A stretch of 64,000 bases of DNA from Cryptomeria japonica (lineage: Eukaryota; Streptophyta; Pinopsida; Cupressales; Cupressaceae). The stretch is from positions 520,800,185 to 520,864,184 of the forward strand of contig NC_081414.1 in assembly GCF_030272615.1 (NCBI RefSeq), written 5' to 3'. Shown piece by piece: positions 1 to 12,238 of the stretch. Numbering within the stretch: the first letter of the stretch is position 1; every line of letters starts with the position of its first letter. The notes beneath the pieces were generated by a model. It did no database searches and was not told the DNA's origin. It saw only the letters and a list, made by a program, of their open reading frames with translations. Position numbers and translations under genes: made by a program.

Positions 1-2946
1 GTAGAAAACCTAATTGTAAGTCTTTTGTCTGTAATTGTCACTCAGTCACACTCAATCATCTGAAATGGTGCTCTTTGTATTTGAATTTCAAATAAGGGTA
101 TATTTACGCATTGCCAAAGAAACATTAGGAATTAGTGGAAGTTAGTCCAATTATTCCATTGTTTTTTCAGTATTATTTTTTGTAAACCTGTAGTAGACAT
201 TTTCTTGTACTCCCCTTCGAGGGCCCATTTCAATGCAAGTTTGAAGAAGTTGATCTAGCTTCAGTGTTTTAAATCCCTCTAAAGGTAGAGCTAGGCCCGC
301 TCTTCTGAAGGAAGGTGACCTTGCTCCAATTTATTATTTCCTTTTTCATGCATGTTGATTTTAATATTTTCAGTTCAATACTAATAGAAATGCATAGATC
401 AATTGTTGTTTTGTTTTCATGATCTCAGGTTAACAAAATTATTTTTTGTTGCATGTTTAGAGTAATTATTGTTGTTAGAATAGACTCCACTTTAGAATTA
501 TTTATAAAATCATGTTTTTAGTAAGCATTCAAGTAGATTGCATAAGTAGAGATTAGACAGAAGCTTTATTATCCTCACTCATGGAATCAATTTACTGTAT
601 GCAGATTGTATTTTAGATTAAGTGTGGTTATTTCCTTAATGCAAGAATAAATTAGGTTGATTTATTGCAAAGTAGAATTAGAAGTTTGTTTTTAACACAA
701 TAGAAGTTAATCTAGATTTCGTTTGTGTGATTAGGTAGAATAAGTGATTTCGTGAATTGTTCATACGAAGTTTTGTTTGGTCTGAGTTGGAAAATTAAGA
801 AATTCTTAGGATATAATTGATGGTTTGGTAGAAGTTGTGGAATATAAGAAATAGAAACCATTAAGAACTTTGTAGTGAGAGTTTAAAACCGATAGCTCCC
901 AACGGGACCTAACTAAGAAAGAATTGTAGTGCTCTAAGCAAAATCCCCCCCAAAAAGGGATTCAACCTATAGTAGCCCTACTCGTTTGAACTCATTAGAC
1001 TCATATTTTATTATTGTTTACTTTCAGTAGATACATTACCATGATGTGTTATTCAGACTTATATGACATTATTTCATGCTTTATCTGGATATGAGAATGC
1101 ATAATTTATTTGTAGTATTTCAGTACTTGTGATGTATGGCATTTTATGGATTATTGCTATGTACTGACACTTTACTTTATCTATGCAATGTGGAATTATA
1201 TGTTGTGTGTCTACGAATGTATTGGATGCAAGGGGACGATTTCCCTTCACTCATTTCGGTGAGATAGGGAACGTCACGGTTCTCCTTCATCGGTGTGTAT
1301 GTTGTGTTTTCTATATTGTATATATGCATTTGTGGTTCGGTGATGCAGGATATTGCAGGTACAAGTACCGGGTAGGTACAAGGTATCATCTCCACCTGGC
1401 TTCACAGTTCTGAGCGTGCCTTATATTTTCTGATGGAAGAGGAGGAGATAGTAGTTGACCCTATTTTACTCATTTACACTTGTGTGAGTGTCGTCAGTTA
1501 GTCATCATGTCAGTTCGTCCGGCCTTTGTATTTTATCATTTGATCTTTTTATGAGTACTTGCTTGAGATTTGTTCAGTTTGTGTGTTTTAGTCAATTTGA
1601 TTAATTAATTAAGTTTATGGAGTTATCTCATAGTTGAATTAGGTATGCATTGAGATTATAAATTTAGTTAATTAAAAGAAGATATTAAATTAAGTTGCAA
1701 GTTGCATGATTTTAGAAATATAATTATTTAAATTTTAATGGAAAAATAAATTGGATTAATTGCATTTATTGTTTCCTAGAATTTTAAATAGAATAAATAA
1801 ATAAATGAATAAAAAATTAATTAGAATTATAGTATTGCTTTAATTTCTTTATTTGGAAAATTAATTGCATGAGAAAAGAAAAGAAAGAAAATTGATTTTT
1901 AATTATTGCATGTTAACTTATCCTTTGTTAGGAAATTAGAAAATAAAATAAAATTGCTTTTATTACTAAATTTAGGTTTTTGGGGAAAAAAATATTCAAC
2001 CTAGAATTTTAGTTTAAAAAGAGGAATAGGTCATTATTTTAGGATACACAGGAAACAGGTCAGGGATTTAGGTGAAGAAATTTATTTGGAAGCTTGTTGA
2101 AAGGATTAGGGCTCTTCTACAAATTTCTTCCAGGAAAGCTATACAAGGTTGGGTGGCATCTTTTGATTGTTTGTTTTAAAGAAAATATTTTATTTCTTTC
2201 TTCATTTTGAATGATGTGTGTGTTAACATGTTTGTCAAATCTAAAATCCTGACTGATTATTTCTTGTTCTTGGCTAAAGTCCATTCCTGAAGTTAATTTT
2301 TGGTTTATGGAAAGAAGTTATTTCCTGGGTGTTTTTAGATTAAAATTTTGAGAAGATTGGGAAAAGTTATTATGGCAAATGTTGCCAAGATGTTTTACTG
2401 TGTATAAAAAGTTGCAAGTTTTGGGAGAAAATGAGTTTTGCCAGAGAAAATGTCCTCTTGACTGGTATTGGTTTCGATATTTTGCTATGGTTGTTCTGTC
2501 AATATTTGTACATCTCTATGTAATTATTTAGTTACTATGGTAATGAATTTAATTTTAATTAAATTTATTAGGTTATTAAAAGTTATGGAGAAATTGTTTT
2601 ATTTTAGTATTTTGGAGAAAATGTGTATTAATTAGATTCCCTGGAAATAAATTTTATTGGAAATAAAATTTAATGTTTTTTTTAGGTTATTGGAATTTAA
2701 AACAAAAAAAAATTAATTAAAAAAAATTGATTAAAAAAAAAATTAATTAAAAAAAAATTAATTAATTAAAAAAAATAATATTTAATTTTAAAAATAAAAA
2801 AAAATTAATTAATAATGTGTGTGTGTGTGTGTAGTATTTTATGTGGTTTTAATTATGCTATTTCGGAAATGAAAGATGTTTCAAATTAAATCATCTTTTT
2901 ATTATATATTTTAATGTGATATAATTATATGATATTATATTCATAG

Positions 2947-2997
<51 letters not shown>

Positions 2998-4599
2998 AAT
3001 TATATTATATTATTATATATAATTTGGAATTTGGAATTTAATTTAGATTATTGATACAATCTAATCGGGTTTATTTGTAAAGTAATCATGAACATATAAT
3101 TAGGGGGTTAATTTTTATGTGATTGATCTAACCTTATTGGACAAATGACAAAATTGATTTCTTTATATTAATATAGTTGTATTTTCTTATTTTTTGGAAA
3201 ATCTTTGATTGCAAGTTATTTATGTTTTTGGTTGTTTTAAGAAAAGATTGTCTGTATTAGGATCTTGTGTAAATGGTGTTTGCAGTCAAGCTTAATTTCA
3301 TTGCCATTCTGGTTGAGTTGTCATTATGTCATATGTTGTTATATCTCTTTGGTCAGGTGTTGTTGTATAACCCCATTGATGTGAGCCATTGTGTGTTTTG
3401 TCCAAATGGTCAATCTTGGGTTAGTGATTGTGTATCCTTCACCTATGGTTTGTTAGGATTAGTTATGGTTGTCTATTTCGCCATAGAGTTCTCGTAGAGA
3501 GACCTTTCTTGTTAGTGTCTTATGAGAAAGAGTGGCTTTCGAGCAGAGACCGTGCCTGAAGTGGATAACAGGATAACCCGTCGAAAGTCAGTTAAAAAGT
3601 GATACCCTAATAATATATTGGGGGGAGTAGAATAAATATTAATTAAGATAATGTACCTCGTGCATAGGTGAAGTGCTAGTACAGGGCTCATAATGTTACA
3701 AGAAAACCTGGAATGGCAAACTTACCACCTTGTCTTCACGAAAGGATTGGTAGGGTCCGCATGAGACTTAGTTGGAGCCGGAAGCCGGGAGAGGTTACCA
3801 GGACAGAGAGTCGGGACCTAGGAGGCCTACCATGGTAACCATCAAGCTATGCGATGACACTCTCTCCTTAGAGTCACTAGTGTTGTGAGTTGAGTCACAT
3901 GGATGTTTGCGGAGTCTTGTAGTTCTTTCGTACTTGTCTTACTTTGCTTGCTTGAGGGTTTTCTACTATCTCCTAGCATGGTGGGGTGGTTCCATTTCGG
4001 GATCACATGGTCGAGTGGTAATGCCACTTCCCATCGAATGTTCTGGATTGTATCTTCAGGCAAGGAAAGGCTTCACTGGTGTTTCTTGGTTCATGGTTCA
4101 TGTACCATCTCATGTTAGGGATCATTGTTCAATTGAGACCTTGTGGTCATTGTATCAGACTTTTATGTAACCTTGATATTGTAACTTTGTAATCCATGGT
4201 ATTATTGGAAGCCATGTATTTATGGATATTGTAATGTTATGTCAGTGGAATGTATGATTATTCAGTTACTTTGATCTTATGTATAAATGAATTATGGATA
4301 AATAAATGCATTGGAATACTTTAATTCTTTCATTATGGAATTCAGATGTATGTGTAGTTTTACACTTAAGCATTTAATTTATCTAATTAAATGGACAATT
4401 GGATTAACTATGGTGTTAATATAATCTATAATTAATCTTCATTGGTAACCCTTAGGAAATCATGTGTTGGTCTTCTGTTGTGTTATTAGACGTGTAATGG
4501 TTATGATTAATGCACTTAGTTTTTAAGAAAAAAAATTATTTCACCCTTTAGTTGCCTAGTTGTGTTGTTTTCCTTTAGGGTTCCTGGTGGGGCATTACA
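1..4599 (+). mobile_element. Decayed LTR-retrotransposon-like sequence ending in GGCATTACA
   Basis: I see no coding region. The stretch ends in GGGGCATTACA at 4589-4599, the kind of terminus expected for an LTR family beginning TGTAATGCCCC. A TATA-like TATAAAAA lies near 2403. GC-richer non-coding blocks with many short purine runs (about 880-1000, 1230-1450 and 3490-3860) are separated by AT-rich filler. Right of 4599 the sequence changes character to the PMD-bearing element, so 4599 is a plausible insertion edge. The left LTR edge is outside the window or decayed. This could be one very long LTR or several overlapping remnants. Confidence 0.33.
2697..2994. repeat. A-rich and ATTAA simple sequence, (GT)n and (AT)n microsatellites
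   Basis: A-rich ATTAA simple sequence (2697-2815) is followed by a short GT dinucleotide run (about 2816-2832) and an AT run of about 22 units (about 2949-2993). No gene is visible. Confidence 0.9.
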
Positions 4600-5041
4600 C
4601 AACCCTTATTGCATACAACTCTAGACACACCCAATTCGATAAATATAAGTGAAATGATATGAGTATTGTGACAACAATGGCCTCGCCCATCATCTACCCC
4701 TCTAGTACAAGTTGTCCTACATCACTAAGTCATGTGACTAGTTATATAATTGGGAGCCCTCTAATTTAGTGGTACCACAATCATATAGGTCCCTATAATA
4801 TTGAACCCCTCAACCTGCTTGATATAACTATCAAGATAGATTTACTAAAGGCCCATCCAAAATATTTATGAAACTAGATGTCATCTGATCTACCCCAAGT
4901 GCCCTCATGATTGTAGTATCCCTCTCATTCATAAGTTGAGCCACCTATGATTGTAAACCTACAATCTAATCCTAAGAAGAAACAAGATCCTAGACATCCC
5001 ATATGGTCGCCCTAACATCCTAACCACTAATCAATACAGCA

Positions 5042-5188
5042 AAACTTTGTGATGAATAGGGAGTACCACTAGGATAAATAGCAACACTTTGTGATGAACA
5101 GGGAGTGTCACTAGGATAGATAACCATATGCACTTAGATAAAAAGTAGCATTTTGTGATGAACATTGAATGTCACAATGACTGACATG
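5042..5188. repeat. Degenerate ~41-bp tandem repeat, three units
   Basis: Three diverged units starting near 5042, 5083 and 5149 share the core CTTTGTGATGAA followed by GGGAGT or its variant and CACTAGGATA. The third unit is separated by about 25 bases of spacer. The rest of 4600-5208 is non-coding sequence upstream of the PMD exon, with no other feature that I can support. Confidence 0.6.
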
Positions 5189-5208
5189 ATTGATTTGCTT
5201 GACTGCAG

Positions 5209-5744
5209 GAGTATTTGCCTATGTTGGAGTCACGGGAGAGATTCTCGTCGACGCAAAGATTGCGACCTGAGCTGACCGTCGAGGAGCGAGCTGCGATTGA
5301 GGCTATGGGTCTGAGACATATTTTGTATGTGCTTGAGTTTCAGGCGAACATGGGACTGCTGACTGCACTGGTGGAGAGGTGGCACTCCGAGACTTGTACA
5401 TTTCATTTGCCGATGGGTGAGATGACAGTCACCCTTGAGGATGTATACAGGATCCTAAGGATACCGATCGACGGGGAGTTGATTTTGTACAATCGAGATG
5501 GAGATAGGGAGGCCCTAAGACGAGTGTTCCAGGACCCAGGACTAGAGATGAGGGTTGGACATGTGGCTTGGGACACCATGACTGCTATAGGATTGGCACT
5601 GCCAACAGTGATAGGAGGAGCGATCAGTGGGTTCTTGTGTCTTGATAGAGCGACACGAGGGTTGGCTGTGGGCTAGGGAGGTGCACTGGAGACACTAGTG
5701 ACACAGCACACCAAATATGCTTGGGGACCGTGTGTGCTATCATT
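5209..5744 (+). pseudogene. Plant mobile domain (PMD) protein, partial, element A
   Basis: The reading frame encodes the N-terminal half of a plant mobile domain (aminotransferase-like PMD family, as in MAIN/MAIL1 and many retroelement-carried copies). Recognisable blocks are LRHILYVLEF, LVERWHSETCTFHLP, GEMTVTLEDVYRILRIPIDG and, after an in-frame TAG at 5674-5676 that probably replaces a Trp codon, YAWGPCVLS. No ATG begins the frame. Instead a pyrimidine-rich stretch and TGCAG end at 5208, and the upstream frame closes at 5200, so an intron acceptor is likely. The domain breaks off where the 3' untranslated region of element A begins. Such PMD copies are known passengers of gypsy elements, and the role of the encoded protein in the element is not established. 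Here it lies in the same orientation as the LTRs. Confidence 0.75.
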
Positions 5745-5829
5745 CCCATCCTGGGGCAACTCTGTATCAATTCATATTATCTTCTTTGAAACAACGCGAC
5801 AAGCCGCATTGTCTCAAAGAGGGGCAAAA
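5745..5829 (+). promoter_or_regulatory. 3' untranslated end and polypurine tract of element A
   Basis: About 85 bases that recur, slightly changed, at 14850-14941 immediately before the other LTR of this family. They end in the purine-rich tract CAAAGAGGGGCAAAA directly against the LTR start TGTAGACACCC. This is the expected plus-strand primer, so the LTR at 5830 served as the 3' LTR of an upstream element. Confidence 0.7.
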
Positions 5830-6587
5830 TGTAGACACCCAAAATTGTCCAGTCTAATTAAATAAATATTTTATTTATTTAATTATCTAAGATTAATTCT
5901 TCTATTAATTAAATAAATCTTTATTTATTTAATTAATTCATTTATCCTCTTCTAGCCTTATTTCTCATTTAAATAAATACATTTATTTATTTAAATTATC
6001 ATTTTCCTAAATTAAATAAATATCTTATCTATTTAATTGATCCCACTTCCTCTATTAATTAAATAAATCTTTATTTATTTATTTAATTCATTAACCTTTT
6101 CTACCCATGACACATGTCATTCATCTCTTAATTCATACACTACCTACCCCTTTCATTATTTTATTATTTCCTCTACCTACCCTCTAATCATAGCCGACCT
6201 CCTTTTACACCTCTCAATCTTATCCCTCCATTTCATATAGTGTCTTCTATATAAGAAGATACTTCCTTCATTATCAAACCCTAATGAATTTTATGCACTT
6301 GACTACACTACGATCCTACTTGCAACCACATTCCGTTCTTTGTTGAGCTCTTGTGCACATAAAATCTGAGAGCAAATATATCAAACAAGATCAATGGAGA
6401 TAGGAAGAATGGAGATCCAAACCCTATTAGACATGTGATGGTATAATCTTTGTGATTTCATTTGATTTGCATTGTCTTAGGTAATCTTCATATGTTATGG
6501 TGGATCTTTGTTGTTGTTAGGCTAGGGTTTTGTGGTTGAATCTATTTAGTCTTTCAACATTGTTGTTATCCATTTTCACCATAAACA
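5830..6587 (+). repeat. LTR shared by elements A and B (5' LTR of B)
   Basis: Starts TGTAGACACCC and ends CCATAAACA. It is rich in ATTTAAT/AAATAAAT blocks in the first 300 bases (U3), has a TATA box TATATAAG at 6248-6255 and contains the AAACCCTAATGAA region downstream. It is collinear and highly similar to 14942-15699 over the same 758 bp. Confidence 0.92.
6248..6255 (+). promoter_or_regulatory. TATA box of element B LTR promoter
   Basis: TATATAAG in the middle of the LTR, matched by the same octamer at 15353-15360 in the 3' LTR and, inverted, by a slightly changed copy near 7120-7127. It would place the transcription start about 30 bases downstream, giving a U3 of about 420-450 bp. Confidence 0.6.
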
Positions 6588-6607
6588 TTTTGGCACACCC
6601 GGTGGGA
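6588..6607 (+). promoter_or_regulatory. Primer-binding site of element B
   Basis: TTTGGCACACCCGGTGGGAC directly abuts the LTR end. Its form and position match primer-binding sites of plant Tat-type gypsy elements. An inverted, slightly changed copy lies at 6768-6787 as part of the leader palindrome. I did not assign the tRNA. Confidence 0.65.
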
Positions 6608-7928
6608 CTCTTGTCCCTTTTTGCATTTAACATCCTTGTTGCAGATTTTGTATTTTGAAGTTGCAGATCTGACGTTTTCGACAGCACTTTGATATTCTCG
6701 CATCAGATCTGCAACTTCAAAATACAAAATCTGCAACAAGGATGTTAAATGCAAAAAGGGACAAGAGTCCCATCGGGCGTGCCAAAATGTTTATGGTGAA
6801 AATGGATAACAACAATGTTGAAAGACTAAATAGATTCAACCACAAAACCCTAGCCTAACAACAACAAAGATCCACCATAACATATGAAGATTACCTAAGA
6901 CAATGCAAATCAAATGAAATCACAAAGATTATACCATCACATGTCTAATAGGGTTTGGATCTCCATTCTTCCTATCTCCATTGATCTTGTTTGATATATT
7001 TGCTCTCAGATTTTATGTGCACAAGAGCTCAACAAAGAACGGAATGTGGTTGCAAGTAGGATCGTAGTGTAGTCAAGTGCATAAAATTCATTAGGGTTTG
7101 ATAATGAAGGAAGTATCTCCTTATATAGAAGACACTCTATGAAATGGAGGGATAAGATTGAGAGGTGTAAAAGGAGCTCGGCTATGATTAGAGGGTAGGT
7201 AGAGGAAATAATAAAATAATGAAAGGGTAGGTAGTGTATGAATTAAGAGATGAATGACATGTGTCATGGGTAGAAAAGGTTAATAAATTAATTAAATAAA
7301 TAAAAATTTATTTAATTAATAGAGGAAGTGGGATCAATTAAATAAATAAGATATTTATTTAATTTAAGAAAAGGGATAATTTAAACTTTTACAGTCCAGC
7401 AAACAAACACAGTCAGTTTCGAAATTCTTGAGCTTCCTAGGTCATTTCTCCAGGTTTTCATCTAGCATTCAACCTGTCTTTGGGTCTCACACAGTCCATC
7501 ATTGTTTCACACCTCACATTACATTCACATTTGTCTAAACTTGAGTCAAAAGGTCACTTGCTTGTCCTCATCATACTTTGTCAACATACTACATACAACA
7601 ACACTTTGCTAAGTGGTCCCTCATCAAGGTCTATCACCTTTGGGTCTCATTTGGTCTTACTTAGAGTCAAGGTCAACTTACCTCATCAAGAGAAACTATC
7701 CTCTCTTTGGAAGTCACACCTACTATACTACATACATACTTGGTCTTACACTTTGGACATTGCAAGTACACCTCATATTCATTTACATTCCATCCATTTC
7801 TTGGTCTTCCATACTTTTTCCACTTTTCATCTAGTCTCACACATCTCAGTCAATACCTAGTTCATGGTTGAAACCCGTCTTCAAAAAAAAAAAGGAGAGA
7901 AACTAAAAAGGCTCAAGAGTCCGCAAAC

Positions 7929-10028
7929 ATGAGTTCTTATGAGTATGACAATGATATCTCTTTCAATTCCGATCATACTACATTACCTGACATGGATGCC
8001 TATAGAAACATTCCAAATGTTGAGAACATGGACACTACAAACAACAATGCTACACATAATGACAATATGGACAACTTTTCCATACATTCAGCAAATGTGG
8101 AAGAATCCATTATGAATCCCCATTTCAATCGATTGGTTGAGGAAATAATGAGGACGGATAGACAATACTTCTTACAAATGATGGCACAAAGTGGAGCCAA
8201 GATACCTCATGATTTTGACATGTCTCAAATAATGGAACATATACCTTTGCAACAAACTCACTCCAACATGGATCAAAGGAGGCCTAATAGTGGAGGCAAT
8301 AGAAGACCACATCTTGTGCCTGAATCACCATCATCTTTGTTTCAAAAACCAGAGGTCCCACATACACATGGTCAAGCATATGATACTCACCTTCGCAGAC
8401 CATTATGGAAATCTTATGCAGAGAAATATGCTCAATCACATATCAATGCTAAGGATCAACCACCAAAGCAATTGGATATTCAAAGGCATGCTCAAAATTT
8501 GGACACAAGGAAACCCCGTGTCAAATTTGGGGACAACACATTACAACATGACATGCTTGTAGAGTATGTTATACATGGACAAAATAGATATTTCGTTCCT
8601 CAACATGAATCTATACCAAGTGGTCCATATATGCAGCATCACTATAGACCTCCTCCATATGAACATGTGTATGATCAATATCATCTATATATGCAACATG
8701 CTTCTCCTCCAATTGGTGCCTCAAGCATGGGGTATGGTCCAAGAAGTCGATCTCCACCTAAGAGCAATTTGGAGCAACAAATCAAGGACTTACAAAAGAA
8801 AACGGAGGACATAAATACACCGAAGCTAACATACACAATGAGAGACATATGTCCTTATCCATTTGACAAGAGAATTCCAATGCCTCCTTTTCCTACACAC
8901 TTTGTGACGCCTAAATTTGATAAGTATAGAGGAAAAGGGGATCCTAAGGCACACATAAGACAATTTTTCAAAGCTTGCATTGAGGTAGCAGCAGAAGAGA
9001 CATATTTGATTAGATTATTCCCACAAAGCTTAGGTGATCAAGCTATGGAATGGTTCTCCCAACTCCCACCTGGTATTAAGTCATGGGGTGATCTAGCAGA
9101 GGCATTTATTCAACATTTCTCCTACAACATAGAGATAGACATATCAGTCACTACTTTGTGCAACACTAAGCAAAGGGATGGAGAATCTTTTGCATCATTT
9201 TTACAAAGATGGAGAAATCTAGCTAGCAGATGCTCTTGTGAAATTCCACAAAAACAAATGGTAGAGATGTTCACCCAGAATGTTAACAAAGACATTGGCT
9301 ATGATCTAAGGAAAGCTTGTTTGTCCACCTTCAAGAACGTCATTGAAAAAGGCTTAGCAACAGAGAAGATCCTAATTGAACAAGGAGTCATTAAGATATT
9401 CAAGGAAAACAAAGATGACTTTAAGGGAAAAGACAAGCCGAGATTTTGGAATAGAAACAAGAACATAGTCAATGATGGTGTTGTTGATGCCAACACAGTG
9501 CGACCCAAATTTATTTTTTCTGGATCAAGTTCTACAAACAATCAGGTGAATACTCAAACAACTTCTAAATCATGAAGGAAGTATACCCCATTGGGAGAAC
9601 CACTTGAGTCAGTTTTCAAAAAGCTAGTGGCAAACAAGGTAATCACAGCTCCATATTTTCCTCCATATGAACCGAAGGTTAAACCAAATTGGTGGAATGA
9701 TGATGAATATTGTGAATTTCATAAGAGCAAGGGACATAAAACAAGAAATTGTCATCGACTGAAGAACATCATACAAGATCTCATTGATAGAGGTGACATT
9801 GAGATTGAGGGACACTCATCCAATCAAGAACATGAGAAGTTTAAGGAACCATTCCCAAAGCATGACAAAGGAAAAGCTAAAGTCACAGATGACCAAACCA
9901 ACTATACCAGACCTCTTATAACTATGATTCAACCATTAATCACATCTCGATGGACAATTGTGTCTCTACCATTATCATCAAGGACAAAACCCCTGAGAAT
10001 TCTACCCAGAGACCCAAGATCGTTCTGA
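7929..10028 (+). pseudogene. gag: Gag polyprotein with zinc knuckle (element B)
   Basis: Gag builds the particle that packages retrotransposon RNA. The ATG at 7929 opens 548 codons with a Gln/Asn/His-rich N-terminal part and a Retrotrans_gag domain from about residue 335 (FDKYRGKGDPKAHIRQFF, then AMEWFSQLPPGIKSWGDL and FASFLQRWRNLA). A TGA at 9573-9575 interrupts. The same frame then continues with the conserved linker KYTPLGEPLESVFKKL and a zinc knuckle CEFHKSKGHKTRNC, spaced C-X2-H-X4-H-X4-C. The frame closes at 10028 and coding shifts to the overlapping +2 frame near 9950-10020. Decay is probably by C-to-T change (CGA to TGA) plus one indel. Confidence 0.85.
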
Positions 10029-10939
10029 AAGGCGTTGGACCTTCTTCCGAACCTACCTCTGAATGTCATGTTACAACCTGCAGAGGTAAATTCACTTTGC
10101 AAGGTGCTCCAACCAAAAACATCACTTCCTCATCAACCAAACCTGAGTATGACCTTGTAGAACAATTAGGGAAGACACCTGCACTCATCTCCATCCTAGA
10201 GCTATTACGCATATCCCCCGCACATAAAGCTATTCTTGACAAAACCTTGAGAGACATTGTCATTCCTACTGATCTGAATGTGGACCAGTTTCAAGCCATG
10301 GTGGGATACCTTTCCATTCCACACTCTCTTACATTCACAGAAGCCGATGACGCCTCTGTAAGTCAACCACATAATGCACCACTACCTATTGAAGCCTTCA
10401 TACACAAACATCGAATCAAACGAGTCCTAATAGATGGAGGAGCTGGTCTAAACATTTGTACATTGAGCACAATTAAAAAATTGGGATATTCTAACAAAGC
10501 TGTGAATTCTACAAATCAAATCACCATCAAGGCATATGATGATGAAGAGCATTCATCCAAGGGCACAGTCACCTTACCTTTCAGAGTTGGGCCAGTTACG
10601 AAGGATGTGGTTTGTCAAGTTTTGGATCTAGATCTCACTTATAACATATTGCTAGGATGTCCTTGGATTCATGAAATGAGGGCAGTCCCATCTACATATC
10701 ACCAATGCATTAAGTTTCCTCACAATGGTGTAGAAGTAACAGTTAACGGTGATCCTAATCTGTTCATATACTGCAATAATCTTAGATCAAAAACTGAGAC
10801 CATCATTCCCAATAATCGTGAAGTTGTTCCTTCTTCGGCATACATTGATCCTGAGTCATTAAAACCTTCGACATCAAAACAAGGTGAGCTTAAAGGCAAA
10901 TTTCAGGACAAGGGCATGGGGGAATACACTTTAAATTAG
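9950..10939 (+). pseudogene. Retroviral-type aspartic protease region (element B)
   Basis: The protease would cut the Gag-Pol precursor. The frame carries IDGGAGLNICTLSTIKKLGY (catalytic Asp in D-G-G-A form, around residue 160), followed by the flap and C-terminal blocks ITIKAYDDEE, GTVTLPFRVGP and YNILLGCPWIHEM. A short upstream block, IPHSLTFTEADDA, is also typical of this group. It overlaps the end of the gag frame by a frameshift and ends at a TAG (10937-10939), after which the same frame goes on. The catalytic motif is intact. Confidence 0.78.
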
Positions 10940-10942
10940 ACC

Positions 10943-12238
10943 ATGTACTTACGACAAGTCATAAGTTCACCAAAAGAATATGGAAGACCACATCCTAATA
11001 AGCAAGTATCCATCATTGTACTTAAATGGGACCCTACTACCTTTCAAAGATGGGGCGAACTGGAAGAGGAGGACTTATACAAAATGCTTTACAAAGATCT
11101 TGAAAATGATACACAAGATCACATCAGTCTACCATGTGATAAATATGGCAAAGGTTTCAAGATCCTACAAAAATTCGGGTATGATGGAAAAAGCCCTCTT
11201 GGGTTACGAAAGGAAGGCATCATTGAACCTTTACAACTTGAATTGACTTTCAAAAAGGAACGCTCGAAAGGACTTGGTTTCTTGACTTCCAAGGTCCACA
11301 CTCAAAGGACAGAAGAAGCCTTACAAATCAAAGCTGCCAAATTTCAACAAGAGGGTCGTTATTCCACAGACTCCAACGAATGGGAATGGGGTTCAGACAA
11401 ATCCTCCAGTGACTACGAGCTCACCGAGATATTCAAAGAGCCAGATGAACCCACAGAAGAAGAGGAATTTTATAAAAAGTTCAAATTTGGTCAAGAAACA
11501 ACCCATGAGGGTTCCACACAGTCCTTGTCTCAAGGTCCTAGGTTGAAATCACATAGGATGAGAACACCTGTCCCAGAATGCACTACTAGTGATGATAATT
11601 TGGATTCATTCGTGATCGAGACTGATGAGGAGAGTGCCATTGATGACCTCAATAATTACCTTGACATACCTGAATATAACTGCATCTTCACTCTTAGTCC
11701 CGCTAACTTCGAAGACATTAAAGGCCTTCCCCTTGTTCACCACCAACTCATTGACTGGGATCATGAAAGACCTACACAGTTTGACACATTCCAAAATGAT
11801 GAAGCTTTTATTGACTATCTTGGCATACCAGATGCTCTTCCTCCTGGGGACCATAAAGCGGGATACACTATAGAACTCAATAGCGTGGCATATTTTGGTG
11901 AGGGTGTCGGACCTTCCAGTCGCAAAAATGTGAAAATAAGAACAAACCAAGGGTCTTATGGTGAAAACCACACTGTGGCGCTATCTGACCCCAAAAAAGT
12001 AAAAAGAAAGGACGTATCTGACGGCAAAAACCTCTCTAAAGCACCCGAAGATGGAAGGCTCGACATTCTCCCAACATCATATGAGGAAAAGTCATCCATG
12101 TTGGTAGAGGAGACTATCAAAACAAACATTGGTACAGAAGAGGTTCCACACAACATATTCCTGGCTCAATCGTTGACAGAGTCAGAAAGGTCAAAATTCA
12201 TAAGTTTCTTCAAAGAACGACAAATCAACTTTGTCTAG
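10943..12238 (+). pseudogene. Protease-RT linker with G-patch-like domain (element B)
   Basis: This stays in the protease frame after a single TAG. Around residues 65-115 it has a G-patch-like block (GKGFKILQKFGYDGKSPLG, then SKGLGF), a glycine-rich fold that in other proteins contacts RNA or RNA helicases and that recurs in Tat-type gypsy polyproteins. An acidic, low-complexity stretch follows (about residues 140-240). The frame ends at a TAG (12236-12238) that sits where relatives have Trp in F-V-W-S-Y, directly before the RT domain. The function of the linker is not known. Confidence 0.7.

Larger units (their letters stand above)
5990..7385. repeat. Large palindrome: LTR + PBS + leader facing an inverted copy
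   Basis: Left arm 5990-6672, right arm 6703-7385, spacer 6673-6702 (30 bp). Mirror coordinates always sum to 13375 (for example 6587 with 6788), so there is no net length change over about 683 bp. The right arm is an inverted LTR (6788-7385, lacking the first 160 bp) plus inverted primer-binding site and leader. It is highly similar to the left arm, with scattered substitutions. A transcript from the LTR promoter would fold into a long hairpin. The following leader 7386-7928 is non-coding pyrimidine-rich sequence. Confidence 0.93.

Noticed and set aside
3273-4170. Plus-strand ORFs of 70-90 codons in the left TE
   Set aside because: Short, overlapping in several frames and without domains.
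7480-7860. 126-codon ORF before gag of element B
   Set aside because: Ser/His/Leu-rich frame in the pyrimidine-rich leader, overlapping another frame. No motif, and gag has its own good ATG at 7929.
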